Below are positions 1 through 12,763 of a stretch of DNA of 64,000 bases, one piece after another; position 1 is the stretch's first letter; the number at the start of each line of letters is the position of its first letter. This DNA is from Vitis vinifera (lineage: Eukaryota > Streptophyta > Magnoliopsida > Vitales > Vitaceae), in assembly GCF_030704535.1 (NCBI RefSeq), contig NC_081810.1, positions 5,551,501 through 5,615,500 on the forward strand. The letters run 5' to 3'. The notes below the pieces were generated by a model. It searched no databases, was not told the DNA's origin, and saw nothing but the letters and a program-made list of their open reading frames with translations. The translations under genes were made by a program, and so were the position numbers.

Positions 1-305
1 TGGGCAATCCAAAAAAAACTGATTTTTTGTAACCCTTGATCCCGTTAATAAAATTTGCCCTTTAGCACAAATCATTGAAAGAGGTTTCTGCGGTTACTGT
101 AACCGGAGTTAATACGGATATCACTGTATCTAGAAAAGTGGCTATGAAACTTTGAAACAGTGGCATTCCATGAATCCTAATTTTGGAGCTTCTCAATTTC
201 TTGAAATACTGAAGATTTTCCATTTTCTTTTCTGAGTCAACTCTCTGTTTGTTTGCGGATTTGAACTAGAACTTAACTTTGTGTTGCATGGTGGGGTCTC
301 TGCAG

Positions 306-1537
306 GAGAATACCGTACGTGGTTGCTCTTAAGCACAAGCATGGAGCATGTGCAGCCTTACTGAATCCCACATCAGCAGAGCCTCTTGTTTGGCCATCTC
401 CCTTGAAGTTCATCAGTGAGCTTAACCAGGATGCAAAAGCTCTGCTAGAACAGGCCTTAATGGAGGCAAACAGGGAGAGGGAGAAGAGCATCTTAAAGGG
501 AACATCTTACTCGCTTCCATCTCCATCTCATTCTGATGTCGCTGTTGACGACAATATCTCTGAGGTAATATTCCAACCCTCCCTTCTTACCAAAGTATAA
601 ACTTGATCTTCCATGTCAATTTTGCTATTGTTAGAAGAAAATTCCCGAAAATTTGGAAAAGGGATGATTGTGAATGTCCAAAACCTCGCCGTTCTGTTCA
701 AGCTTGCCCTTATTTATTTCTCTTTCTTGACTTTTGATTTGGACCCACTGAGTCTTCTGGTGTAAATTTTGTGGACACTTTTAACTGTTATGCCTTGTTC
801 GATATTCTTTTCCTGTGTCTGATTCTGAATTTGAGGCACATGTCTTGTTTGGTATTCTTTCCCATGGCTCTGGTCCCCAATTTTAGGTGCTGGTTTTCAA
901 CTTTGGTTTCTTTGTTTCCTCAGTGACATGGTTAAGTCAGAATTCAGACCTAGAGCAAAATTTAGCTTTTTGCTTAAACATCCAACTCTTCTCATGAACT
1001 AAATAACTCAATATAGAAATTCAGAAATTTCTGACAATCATCGTCTTTGGTCCTGGTCCCAATTATCTTCTCCTGTTCTGTTAGTCTATTCTTGCAAGAA
1101 CAAGAGGTCTCAGTTGTTCATTGTTTGATAATATCTTGCAGGCCAGTGAAACAGAGCTTTGCTGCATATGCTTCGATCAGGTGTGCACAATTGAAGTCCA
1201 AGACTGCGGTCACCAGATGTGCGCTCAATGCACACTAGCCCTGTGTTGCCACAACAAGCCGAATCCCACGACCGCATGCCTAACTGCCCCAGTTTGCCCC
1301 TTCTGTAGAAGCGGCATTGCACGACTGGCAGTTGCCAAGATCAAGACCAACAATGAAGCTGACAGTGACGTTGGCGATGTCAGCTCCTCCAAGCTGAGAA
1401 GATCAAGAAAGTCCAGAAACTTAAGTGAGGGAAGCAGCAGCTTCAAGGGCTTATCAGCAGTGGGCTCCTTCAGCAAAATGGGTGGCCGGGGCTCTGGTAG
1501 AATTGCTGCAGAAAATGAGTGGATCGATAAGCCTTGA
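306..1537 (+). CDS. XBAT31-type ankyrin/RING E3 ubiquitin ligase, 3' part (last two exons)
   Basis: Only the C-terminal part is present; the ankyrin repeats expected in this family would lie before base 1. Exon 306-564 opens after a CAG acceptor with the last base of a split codon and ends at a GT donor. It reads RIPYVVALKHKHGACAALLN and continues through WPSPLKFISELNQDAK, the conserved stretch that follows the ankyrin repeats. The last exon, 1142-1537, starts after TTGCAG, stays in frame and stops with TGA. It carries a C3HC4 RING finger: CCICFDQ, then CGHQMCAQC, then CPFCRSG. The RING would recruit an E2 and make this a ubiquitin ligase. The tail is rich in Ser, Arg and Lys and has no recognised domain. 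The family is known for E3 activity in the cytosol or nucleus; the substrate cannot be told. XBAT31 is preferred over other XBAT members from recall of the linker sequence, so the paralogue assignment is less sure than the family. Confidence 0.85.
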
Positions 1538-4500
1538 TACTGCATGGCATTTCCTAACCAAGGAGACCATCCGGCAATCAATAATTGGCGGCCCTGATAT
1601 CCAAAAAAAAAGGGAGGAAAATGAAAGATTCGGGTGCAGGCCCTGGACCCATTCCGTATATATAGATAGAGCTCCATCTGCTATGTAAATTTGGGAAATA
1701 AGCAAGAGGTGAGTTGCGGGCGTCGGTTGGTAAGTTTTGGTGATGTGGGGTCATATTATTGTAATTCCATTTCATTTTTCTTTCTTTCTTTCTTGAGATT
1801 GAAGGAGCAGTGGTGAACTTGAGGGAGAGAAGGGGGGCCTCTTGTTAGTTTACCTGAATAGTAAGCATTCTTTTTCTCTTTTCAAAGGAAAATTCAACAT
1901 TCTTCAATGGCTGCTACACTGTTACAAGTCACAAGTCATAAGTCACAACACCCCCAACTTGGAAAACGGAGGAGTGAAGATGAATGGTTCTCTGGGGTTT
2001 GACCGTTCCACTCCACTCCACCCTGCCTTTCATCTCTTTCTTTTTTCTAAAAAATAAAAAAATATATATATAAAGAAAAACAAGACATCATGGAGTGTGA
2101 GATTGACATGTATTATTTGTTTTATCTTTATTTCTTGTCAAACGGACCAATAAAGTACCTTCCAAAGAAAAGCATGTTTGGGTGTTGGTTGTCAAGTGTT
2201 CACATCTCCGTTGTTTTCCTTATCAAATCTTGGAAAATTATTTAGAAAAATACTTGCAATTCCAACAAATTTCGGAGAAGAAAATGTGTAGTATGTGTGA
2301 ATGCACGAGCTGAGGCCAGGTGGAAAGTGAAAGACAAAATGGGGCCATAAATGGGAGAAAAGTCGTGGAGAAGTAGGTGTGTATAGGGTGGGGGGCCATC
2401 ATATCTGGGGTGCAGTGTTTGTTAATATATTAGTCAATTATGATAGTGGGAGACCCACCATCTGGAGCATGGAGGGCCATCAGCTATGGGGGGGTATGGC
2501 ACAGTTTAAAAGTCTAATCCTATCTATAGGGGCTCCTCCTATGACGTCGGCACGTTTGGACATGTCGCCTGCTTCCAGCTTCCCACATTTCATGCTGCCA
2601 CCTGCATCTCAAGTTCATATTTGAACTATTGTTTCTCGCATACTCCAAACTTCCTACCCACGGTCAGGGGTCTCGTCACGCTCTAATCTATGAAGTTGTT
2701 TTTAACCAAACCAATATTATTAAATTAATAAAAATAGGGATTGACGCGGCTGCTTTGTGTGAATGGCATGCATATCCGTACAATGAGCTGGAGTGGTATT
2801 GTTCTTTTTGCCACTCTTATCATATCTTTCTTCCATCTCCGAGATTAGGTAACATAAAAATCTTTGTATTTAATACATATTTTATCATTATTTAAAAATA
2901 ATATAATGAAAAAGTGGAAAGAATAACATTATTTTCATGAGTTGTTCTTTGATGGTTGGCGATTAGAGAATGGATAAATTTACTTGAAGAGGGAAAATCG
3001 AGAAAAAATATATAAAAAAAAAATCTTGTTTAATATTTCTTAAAATAAATATAAAAAAATTAAATATAATTAAAATTATTTAAAATTTTATGTATTTTAA
3101 ATTTATTTAATATTTATATAATAAAATAAAACAAGTGAAATAAATTTAAAGAAATATATAAAATTATTTATTGATTTTGAATTATTTTTCTTTATATTTT
3201 TTTGAAAACTTTTGAGAGCCAAACATAACTTTAGAAAAAGTATGGATTAATTAAAATTTCTCGAAACTTTTTTGAAGGGTTCTAAGTATTAATTGAAAAT
3301 ATAGAAAATATTTTAAGAAATTTTCTATTAATTGTTTTTTGTATATGAGTATTATTCCCTAGAAAGATTGATGTTTTGAAAACTATTTTTCAAAATGTTA
3401 TCAAACAGATGAAAATTTTGATTTTTTTTTCTTTCACTTTTTAACATGCATTCAAATAAAAAAATTCTATAATTTCTTTGACCATTTTTTATTTTACTTT
3501 TCATTCCAAATTTTCCAGTCTTTCTTGATGAACTTTTTATAGTGCATGGCTGTCAACCTCATTTACTACAACTTTTTCAATTTTAATTTTAATAAAAAAA
3601 ATTGAATTTTAAGCTATTATGTATCACAAGTATACCGTATACCCACTTTATTTAAGACCAACCCTATGTAAATAAGGATTTTGCAACTTTAAGAAAAATG
3701 TCTTTTATCTTTCAAAACAACTCATTCAAATAGGGTTTTAAGGCTGTTGCATTTAAACCCTTATTCTTTGGTTTTAACTCTAGTGATTCTAATAAGTGTT
3801 TTTAATATTTATAACACTTAAAAATTTTCATTTTTCAAGTATTAAAAATATTTTTTATAATCATTACCAAACGCACTCTAAGAATCTGTTTTACAATGAT
3901 TTTAGAAAACGTTTTCTTAACTTTTTTAATATTTAAAAAAAATAAAAATTTTCAAAATACTTAAAATATTTTTAAAAATCGCTAGCATATATATTCAAAA
4001 TAATTTATATGAGAGACCTGTATGCTTCAACCATTCCATTTTGATTTAAGTATCTAAAATGATAAGTACTTTTAAAAATCACTTTTCTCTTGTCATACCA
4101 TACCGTATTAAAAATATACCAAAATTAGTAAAGTATAGGAGTTGTCATGTTGTTTGATAAGTCAAAATGATGCCCAAACTTATCAGCAACCCAAAGCATA
4201 ATTTATCCTATCAATTAGTTAAAACCATTTGAGGGGCTTATTTTATGGAAATGTAGACCAAAATATCTACATGAATGGGTCATCTTTTATCCTTAATCCT
4301 TAATAAAGAAAACATCCACAAAATTTCCACCCTTTGAATTCAACCACAAGTTTTGAAAATCACACCAATTTGGTAACGTGTCCCTTACGTACGACGCCAA
4401 AAGAGCACCCGATCACGGACAGTTCATGAGTGTATGGTTTATTTTATGAATCAAAAGCAGACAAAATCTTAGAAGATGACCTACCACAAGTGCCTCGTAA

Positions 4501-5377
4501 CTGAAGGAGGATGGGCCACATTTTTTTCGGCCATTAGGAAGAAGCTGAGTGGTGTTAGGATGTTAGGGTGTTAGCCCCATGAAAACGACCCATTCTTTGA
4601 TGGTTTTAAGAGCCTTGGTTTGCGGAAATAATCAGTTTGTGGCACCTCTCCATCCAATAAATCAATAAAATTAATTGTAGGGAGTCAGTCTTCATGTGCT
4701 CATCTGCACCGCACTGGTCAAATTTGTCCCAGTCAATAGTGCAGAACTGCAGAAAAATCGATGATCGCATTACTTTCAACCCTCGTGCCGTGATGTTTGC
4801 TAGTAGGGAGTAATGCTATATAAGTTTGACAGTCAACTAGTGTCTTACAGTCTAAACTTTTTAAAAACTAAAAAATATTAAAAATAAATAAATTAGACAA
4901 GGCTACTACTAGAAATTCTCTACCCGTCCTACTAGATCAAAATGGGAGATCTTTACCAAACCCGAGACATAATCTAGAAAAAGTTTTCGATAAGCTCGTT
5001 ACCTTAAATTTTAAGAAAAATTGATTACTTAATACTGGCCGCATAAAGCATCTCCGATAATCTATGTTCTCGTTAAAAAACTAAAACATTGCAGTTAGTT
5101 AGAATTGGGCATCAAAAAGTTTAAGCTTGATTTGATGCTTTTGGCTGGGAAGTAGGATATTTGAAGTGAATAAAAGAAAGGGAAAACAGAGTTCACATGG
5201 TGTTCCCTGAAATGTAGTACTACTACAAACTAGAGAGGAAAAAAGAAAGCGGGGAATCCTATGAAATGGAAATGACAGTTTATTCTCCTTCCTAGAACAT
5301 AAATTTCAATCACCAATCTGAGGAACACAAAAAATAAGTAAAAGTAGGAAAAAAAAAAAAGTTGCAGGCATAATCAT
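1538..5377. other. Intergenic DNA between two convergent genes
   Basis: The first few hundred bases are presumably the 3' UTR of the XBAT31-type gene. From about 2,850 to 4,150 the sequence is very AT-rich, with long A/T runs and one foldback repeat remnant (3772-3883). I see no credible coding region; the short open frames lack any recognisable motif. Confidence 0.6.
3772..3883. repeat. Short AT-rich foldback (MITE-like) remnant, copy A
   Basis: The left side (AAGTGTTTTTAATATTT) is inverted imperfectly on the right side (AGTATTAAAAATATTTTT). The right end is ACCAAACGCACTCTAAG. Closely similar ends occur at 22605-22764 and 45715-45841, so this is one member of a dispersed family. No target duplication was assigned. 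Confidence 0.5.
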
Positions 5378-7448
5378 TCAGTGGGAAGATTGTCCACACA
5401 TGCATGAAAACAGCACTGGCACTCCATGCCCACTGCCATTCACTAGTCCTCTGTTTTGTCCCATCTCAGCATCTGAACCTGACCATGAACTTGGCTGAGG
5501 AGGTGCAATTTCTCCATCCATGAATAGTGAGTTTGGTTCTGCATTAGGCTGAGCCAGGGCAAGCTCATCCGGTCCATAATCGATAGGGCTATGGTTCCTT
5601 CTATATTCATTGGCAGCTCTCCTTTCCACTGCAAGAAAGTGGCCAAGGGAGGGAGGGTTCTTCACATTCTCTGCATCAGTGCTAGCCCTTGAGCATAAAG
5701 AGAAAAACCATGTTCTGGACTTGTAGCTTCTCTTGCCTTTTAAACTTTCTGCTCTTCTTCCCCTTACTGATCTTCCAGTGAGCTCTATAATGCTGGAGAC
5801 ACCTATCAGGCTCCCAAGCGTGATGCTCTTGTCATGGAAGAAAGACCCTGTGGACTGAAACCAATGCAGTACACAGTTAAGGGTGACAGATACTTTCTGC
5901 TAGATCATTCTTGATAGTCTTTAAGAGTTAGAAAAAGACAAACAATCAGCTCCTTCTTAGGCCAGAGGTGGAACTTGGGGCCCAAATCAAAGTTCCTTAA
6001 GTTTTTGAGTTCTTTATGTTAGGGAGTATGATATGTATATTAAACTCAAATCCTATAAGCTTAAGATTTTAGGAAAATTAGTAGTTCAATATAGTATCAA
6101 ATATTGATTTGATGGAAAGTCTCAGGTTCAACCCCCCTCTTCACAATTTGCATTTCTCCCACTTGTTTGTTGGATATAAATACAAATTATGTCTGTCTTT
6201 CTGCGTATAGGTACGGGGCTGCACATGTGAGAGGATGTTAAGAAGCATGATATGCATATTAAAGTCAAATCCTGTAAAGTTAAGCTTTTAAAAAAATTGA
6301 TAATTCAACACTTCAGTCATATAAAATTTATGCTTTCGTATTTATAAAAAGTTGAATCTTTGTGTCACTTATATTCACAATAACCATGGAATAGAACAAT
6401 GATGATAATTAGGTACAATGCATGGTCATAGGTTACTTTGATGATGGTTATTTTTACTATTTTTCTTATTTGTGTGTGTATATATATATTTCATGCTTGA
6501 TATAAAAGATGAAAATATAAGGGTAAAAGCTGCAGATAATTAAAATCGAAGTACTAGAGAATCTATATATATGTGTCCTTTTCCATGGCACGTTATTGAG
6601 GGGTACCAAGTGGCAAAAAATTTATCAGTATTCTCTTGTAAGATCATCACATGCATAGAAAAGTAAGCATAAGGGTCAGCATATATGGGGTTCTGGTACG
6701 ACTTGAAGATTGAACTGTGTCTGCAAGTTAGGGAAGAAGCACTGAGGGAGAGATGAGATAGATCATAAATTTTGCCAAAGGGGGTATCGTTTTATCATTT
6801 TATCATTGTCTATTGACCCAATTAACAATAATGCAAAAGCATATGAGTTCAAGTCTTTAATTTTCAAGCATATTTATGTCTGGAAAATACAAATTGATAA
6901 AGAACAAAAACAGAGGTATGTCCTTATCGTGTCAATGTGACTTCTTAACTACTAAAAACCCCCAACAGAGAGAAAAAATGCATCGAAACCAATGTCATAT
7001 CTCAATTATCTGTAAGTTGCCACTGACCTCTGTGTCCAAATCTGATGAAGAATCTGTGGAGGAACTTGGAGAGCCTGTGAGTAAAGTGTTGAATGAAATT
7101 GATCCAGAAAAATCACCAATTCTTGCCAACCCAATTCTCACATTCAGTGGTTGCAAACCCAGAGGCCAACCCTCTTCCTGCAATCAAATCAGTCAGAAAA
7201 AGGTTGCAAAAACCTCCAACAGAATGGACAAGAATTTTAAAAAAAATTGAAGAGAACTCCAGTATCATGATAAACCAGAACAATAATATGAAGAAAAAAG
7301 CTAGACCCATCATCTATCAGAGAAATTATGGGAAAACAACACTGACCACCTTCAGAAAAACCAGAAAAAATAATGAATCCGAGACAGCCCATATGGGTAA
7401 AATCCAAAAGAAAAATGAGAGAAGACAAGCAAGTACCTGCTGAGCCAT
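5378..7448 (-). CDS. Protein of unknown function, At3g17950-like, 212 residues, three coding exons
   Basis: Exons in transcript order are 7448-7437, 7177-7028 and 5854-5378. The first coding exon is just ATGGCTCAGCAG followed by a GTACTT donor. It encodes MAQQ, which joins EEGWPLGLQPLN after a TTGCAG acceptor. Exon 2 ends SSSDLDTE at a GTCAGT donor, and exon 3 begins STGSFFHDKSITLGSLIG after TTTCAG. All phases are zero and the total is 212 residues, close to the length I recall for the Arabidopsis homologue (about 211). The N-terminal third is Ser-rich; the middle is basic (GRSVRGRRAESLKGKRSYKS); the segment NPPSLGHFLAVERRAANEYR is the most conserved part. No catalytic motif, signal peptide or clear membrane segment is visible. 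The second intron is 1,173 bp and holds repeat remnants. Function is unknown, and I do not infer one. The assignment rests on recalled similarity. Confidence 0.82.
6020..6320. repeat. Two diverged copies of a dispersed repeat inside an intron
   Basis: The block starting ATGATATGTATATTAAA near 6029 (followed by CAAATCCTATAAGCTTAAG) recurs near 6247 as ATGATATGCATATTAAA (followed by CAAATCCTGTAAAGTTAAG). Related sequence is seen near 13520 and 13645. This looks like a common interspersed plant repeat, possibly a SINE or LTR remnant. It lies in the long intron of the At3g17950-like gene. Confidence 0.45.
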
Positions 7449-9386
7449 TACTGCCAAATAGTCGAGCACTAGGGTGTGTAGTATGTTGATTGATTATAGT
7501 AAAACAAGTCACCTCAGGTGAGTAGAGAGACACGTAACTGTCATTTCCTTGGTGTTCTCTACTCTGTAAAAGAAGCTGCAGAGAGATAAGATTATATTGA
7601 GAGGATGAACAAGATACCCCTCGCTCCCTATATACAAGTCATGCCCTTCTTAGTTCACATGCAGTTCTTATACACTGGCTCTTGAACACAGAGAGAGAGG
7701 GTAAAAACAATAAGAAGAGAGTCAAAAAGGGGGGTTTCCAGTGAGTGAGGGTCTCTATCAGGTGAAAGCATTGTTCACTACTTTTCCTTGGGTTTGTTGA
7801 GTACAGAGAATAAAACACCATGATTTTGTATCCTCTAAGATGTGTGTAAAGTGGACGAAGGCGAAAGTCTTGCAGAACCCCTCTTCCTAGATGACAGATT
7901 TACCCATCTTTATCATAATCGTTTCCTTTTAATTTGTGGTTGTAGCCCTTCTGTACAAACCCCATTTCACAATAGGTGTTCGGTTATAATAATAATAGAA
8001 AAAAAGTAGTATGAAGGTAATCAAAATAATTAATAATGTAATGTGCAGGAGTTCATGTAATGGATCAAATAATGTGCATGTGCACCAGGTGGTGGTCATC
8101 AATAGCCCGGGGGCCCAAAATTTGGGTGTCCCAAAAATATAGTATGCTATGAAAATAAAAGGGACACTGAGGCCATATGAGGAAAAGGGTCTGCCCTTAA
8201 GCTGGGGGCTCATTGGCACTCATAATTATGGTTGAAGAGGGGATCCAATAAAGGTTGAAAAAGTGAGACACTTTTGCTTTGGTGTATTGCATTATGCCAA
8301 AGAATGGGCTTATCAAAAAGTCTCCCTCTTCTCTGCTGCACATTTATCTTTGATCCACAGTAGTCGCTGTCCTGATCCAGCCCAACATGCCCCACTTGAT
8401 TTGTCCAAGGAGTTCATGACTTGCTGCTTTCACCATGTCTTTTGCATCAGTTCTCATGATCCAAAGGCGGGTAAAGAACAAGGCCCACCAACCCTTCCTA
8501 AGTTCCATCAAGTTTGCAATTTTTTTTTCATTTTTATTGCCTTTTTTCCCCTCATATCCAGTATCCAACCAAAAGTCATGGCATGGAAGACTTAGTCCTT
8601 ATTAGTTATTTCTTCCCACACCATATAGAAAGAAAAACTGAGCTGAAGTTGCTGTTCAGCTCTCATGATGATAGACATTTGTTTTCTAAAGTTGTCTCGA
8701 TATGTTACGCAATTATTAATGAACAATGAAATGGGTTTGTAGATACTACTTCCAGGTGATCATAGCAAAGCAAGAAAGAGGGAGAGAGAGATAGAGAAAC
8801 CAGATGAAAAATCAAGGGAAGTGAAAGGGATGGGAGAGAGAGACATCAGATGAAAAATCATGGAAAGTGAAAGGATGGGAGAAGACTTAAAAGACTTGGA
8901 AAGCAGAATTTGACGACCAAGTCCAGAAGACTATTTGAGTCAGCATATTCTATATTATCAAACATCTAATCACTTGCCAAAAGATCCAATTGATAAAAGG
9001 TGTTCTCCATTACGTAAATGCCGTGGTTAACACTCTAAAAGAGTCCACTGCTTGGTGTTTATTTATTAAATTCAGCATGCGCCGCTCAGTAGTTTTATTA
9101 AGCCTTTTGGCAAAGGCACATCACAAGATGCTGGCTTTACTCCTGTTTTTTAACATATCTTTAATGAAAATGCTGACCAAATTTGAAATTTCCATTAGAA
9201 ACAGTTCGCAGTGGAAACAAGATGGGGAAAATTTTCATTGTGAAACACATGTATATGAGTTTCAAGGTCCATTAATACAGATTTTCTACAGTCCGATTTG
9301 TATGGTTGGTCGAGAATGATGCAGTCATGGTTGCTGAAAACATACACCTTCAGTAGTGGATATGTCACACTGGTTAAGGCTAGTAG
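7449..9386. other. Upstream region of the At3g17950-like gene and plain intergenic DNA
   Basis: The proximal 300-400 bp probably hold the promoter and 5' UTR of the minus-strand gene. Near 8,760-8,890 a GA-rich stretch contains two near-identical pieces (ATGAAAAATCA followed by a GGAAGTGAAAGG-like run). I found no protein-coding signal. Confidence 0.5.
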
Positions 9387-9395
9387 TTAATTAAT
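9387..9395. repeat. 9-bp target-site duplication, left copy (TTAATTAAT)
   Basis: An identical TTAATTAAT lies at 12813-12821, directly outside the other end of the element at 9396-12812. A 9-bp duplication is the usual size for Mutator-like transposition. Confidence 0.9.
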
Positions 9396-9444
9396 GGGAG
9401 AATTGTGTTTTGGGCCCAGCTGGGCCCAAAAATTAATAAAAGAT
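9396..9444 (+). repeat. Left terminal inverted repeat of the MULE, with internal palindrome
   Basis: This 49-bp repeat matches the reverse complement of 12764-12812 without mismatch. Positions 9408-9431 form a perfect 24-bp palindrome built on GGGCCCAGCTGGGCCC. Confidence 0.92.
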
Positions 9445-9780
9445 TCTTATAAGTTCCATATTTAAGCCCAACACCTAAAGAAAGTTTACAAATTGAAAAG
9501 AAGGATATGAAACATTCAATTTTCCGAAAATGCCCTTTATTGTCAAAAAGAAAAAGAAAACAACTAATTTCCTACTCTCTTTCATTCTTTTTTTCCCTCT
9601 TTCTTTCATCATTCACCTTATCTTTTTCTCTCACATATTAATTGGTGGGACATGTAAATTAATTCTTTTATAGAAAAGTGTTACTATTTTCATCAATTAT
9701 TTTTCTCCCAAAAACCATGCCTAATAAATTAAATATTGGAAATCAATGGTTGAAAATGATTATTACTATATTTTTAAAGT

Positions 9781-9910
9781 AAATATTTTTTAAATACCTC
9801 ATAATTTTTTTTAAACTTACAAAATATATAATAAATATTTTTTAAATACCTCATAATTTATTTTAAACTTACAAAATATATAATAAATATTTTTTAAACA
9901 CCTTAAAAAA
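9781..9910. repeat. 52-bp tandem repeat, about 2.5 copies
   Basis: The unit starts AAATATTTTTTAAATACCTC and recurs at 9781, 9833 and 9885, an exact 52-bp spacing. The third copy is incomplete and diverged. It lies inside the MULE and is non-coding. Confidence 0.85.
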
Positions 9911-10744
9911 TATTATTATTCTTTTTTATCCAATATATATATATAAATATCTTTAAGGTTGTAGACAATTATTTGAATATTTTCTCTATTTTTTGGACAA
10001 TACATTGATATTATCTTAATATATTATTTTGTAACATGATCATTTTTTAACTAATGGTGATAATTAATTTTTAATTGAATAATGTATTATAAATTAATAA
10101 TTTGAAAAATATTCAAATGCCCTTTTAAATTTAAAATAGATGTGGACTTGATATGGTTTAAATTATTAAAGCATGATGTCATTAAGTTAAGCAAATGTAT
10201 CATATTAAGAGATGTGTATGTAAATTATATCATAATTTTCTCTTTTTTTTTATTTTTTTTTCTCGTACATGATATCTTTTATATAAAGTTTTGTAGATGA
10301 AAAATAACAAAATCTTTTGTTATGTAAAGAGGCATAACAACACATTAAAATTGAAAAGAGAATATAATGGAACACAAATTAGATGAAAATCACTTTAAAT
10401 AAGGATATAATAGAAAACATATACATGTAAGAAAAAACAAGTTTAGATGAAATTTAAAATAAAAAATCAAAGAAAATAAATTAAAAGTAATAATATAAAA
10501 ATCGTAGAATCTTCAAAACTATAATTACAACAAAAAAATTATTTTAAATTAACTTGATAATTTAAATTAATGATTTTTTTTAAAAAAAATTACAAATGTT
10601 ACAAAGATAATTTTTTATCCTTTTTAATTCTATTTAAATATGATTTTTTTAATATCTACTAACATTATGTTTATAAAGGTAAAATAGTAAAAATATATAT
10701 TTTATTCGGTTTACTTGTAATAAACACTTTAATTTTGTAATACT

Positions 10745-11710
10745 TTTTTATAGTTAGTGTAACACTCTTATATAATAGTGCAAATTTCATAAATAATTTA
10801 TGGGTAACAAAGAAAATAAAGAAATGATTCAAAATTAACTAAAATCTTTCACAAATGGTAACCTTGTACACCCTTGTACACTTAGTATATTTCCCTTGTA
10901 CATTTAGTACATTTCCCTTATACAGTTAGTGTAACATCATTGTACAATGGTGTAATATATCCCTCTTAAGTTGTGTGTCCATGTAGGTATATTAATCTTA
11001 TTTCTAATGGTTTGGCTAACAAAATGGTGGATGAATTAGGATTAAATTTTTTTTCCCCAAACATTATTACTAAGAAAAGTATCGAAATTTCCATGTGAAA
11101 GTTAAATAAATTGCATGACATAGGTATGCAATCTATGGGTGACAAGGAAAATGAAAAAGTGATTCAAAATCGATTAATTTTTTTTATAGATGGTAGTCTT
11201 GTACACCCTTGTACACTTAGTACATTTTCCTTATACACTTAGTACATTTCCCTTTTACAATTAGTGTAATACCATTGTACAATATATCTATCCTAAATAA
11301 TATGTCCATGTAGGTATGTTAACCATATTTCTAATGGTTTAACTAATAAAAGGATGGATGAATTAGGGTTAGTTTTTTTTTTTCCCAAACATCATTATTG
11401 GGGAAAGTATCGGAATTTCCATATGGGAGTTAAATAAAGTGCATGACATGAATATGCAATTTGTGGGTGACAAGGAAAATAAAGGAGTGGTTCAAAATAG
11501 ATTGAAATCTTTTATAAATGGTAATCTTATACACTGCTTGTACACTTAGTACATTTCCCTTATACAGTTAGTAAATACTCTTATATAGTGACACAAATTT
11601 CATATTCCCGTAGTGCATATATGCCTATATTTGTATTAAACATGATTCTAGTAGTTTGATTAAAAAAAATGATGAAAAACTTCAATTCAATTTTTTTATG
11701 AACATATTAC
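10745..11710. repeat. Tandem repeats of about 330 bp inside the MULE
   Basis: The landmark TGGGTAAC/TGGGTGAC starts at 10801, 11136 and 11464, giving spacings of 335 and 328 bp. Each unit also holds GTACACTTAGTACATTTCCC and a copy of the TTTCTAATGGTTT region. The last copy is diverged, and a partial copy precedes the first. Each unit has several TGTACA-type palindromes. No coding function is apparent. Confidence 0.8.
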
Positions 11711-12763
11711 ATTTTTGTGAAAAAAAATATACAATTGACCAATTTCTTTATTTAATTGTGAACATATTATATTTTAAAAATAATAAAGAATAATTAACAA
11801 ATGAAATTTAATTCTTTTTATTATCTTAGTATTAAACAAGGTCTTCAATTTTCATTTTTAAAAATATTTTTCATTTTTTTAATTAAATGTATTTTCAAAA
11901 AGAGACAATATAGAAAATAAAAATAATTTTAAAAAATAAAAAAATAATAAAAACTAGAAAAAATATTTTAAAACCAATCTCAAACATCTATATAATTTTT
12001 AACTACTTGTTTTTATTTAAAATGAGTAAATATATCATTTAACTCTTTTGTATGAGAAAAAATCAATCTCTACTATACTATGTATTGATATAATTCATTT
12101 CTAAATACGAAAACATTTTAATTGGATATTTAAAATAAAAACTCTTCATCTATCCTCTTTCTCTCTTTTTTTTTTTTTTCTCATTTCACTAAATTTTCAA
12201 TTAATTCAAATCATTAAAAAAATTCCTTAATAAACAAATTTGGAACATTCATATAACTTATTACAAAAGTCTATATTCAAAAAATTATTAAACTATGGAA
12301 AGAAAAAGATTAAAAAAAAAACTTTAAACTTTTTATTTTATAATAATGAAAAAAATAAACTTTAAAATACTTTTTAGTATAAAAGAAAAAAAATAGTAAA
12401 TATATTTATTTTAAATAGTGTTTTAATCATTAAATTATTTACTTGTAAAATGTAAAAAATAATTTTTATTCATTTAAATTAATATTTTTTTCAAAAGTAT
12501 GTTCCAAAATAATTTTTGAATCATTAATATAATTTTTATTTATTTATAATTTAAAAATAGAAAATAATGTTGATTTTTCAATTATTTTTAAAGGAGTTTA
12601 AAAAATAATAAAAAATAAAAAAATGATTAAATAAAGGAGAATTTTATGGATGGGGCATGTAAAGAGTGGTGGTATAAAGACAAAATGATGGGTGTAAGTA
12701 AAAAGGGGTATTTTTGTCTATTCCAACCTTATATCCTTACAATCAATTATAGATGTTTGGAGG

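Noticed and set aside
6120..6140. GGTTCAACC-like B-box suggesting a tRNA or SINE promoter
   Set aside because: No A-box or cloverleaf could be placed upstream, so no tRNA gene is called. It may be part of the dispersed repeat in that intron.
8263..8595. 110-codon open frame between genes
   Set aside because: Ends in a low-complexity Phe-rich tail, no family resemblance, and an opposite-strand frame overlaps it. Probably chance.
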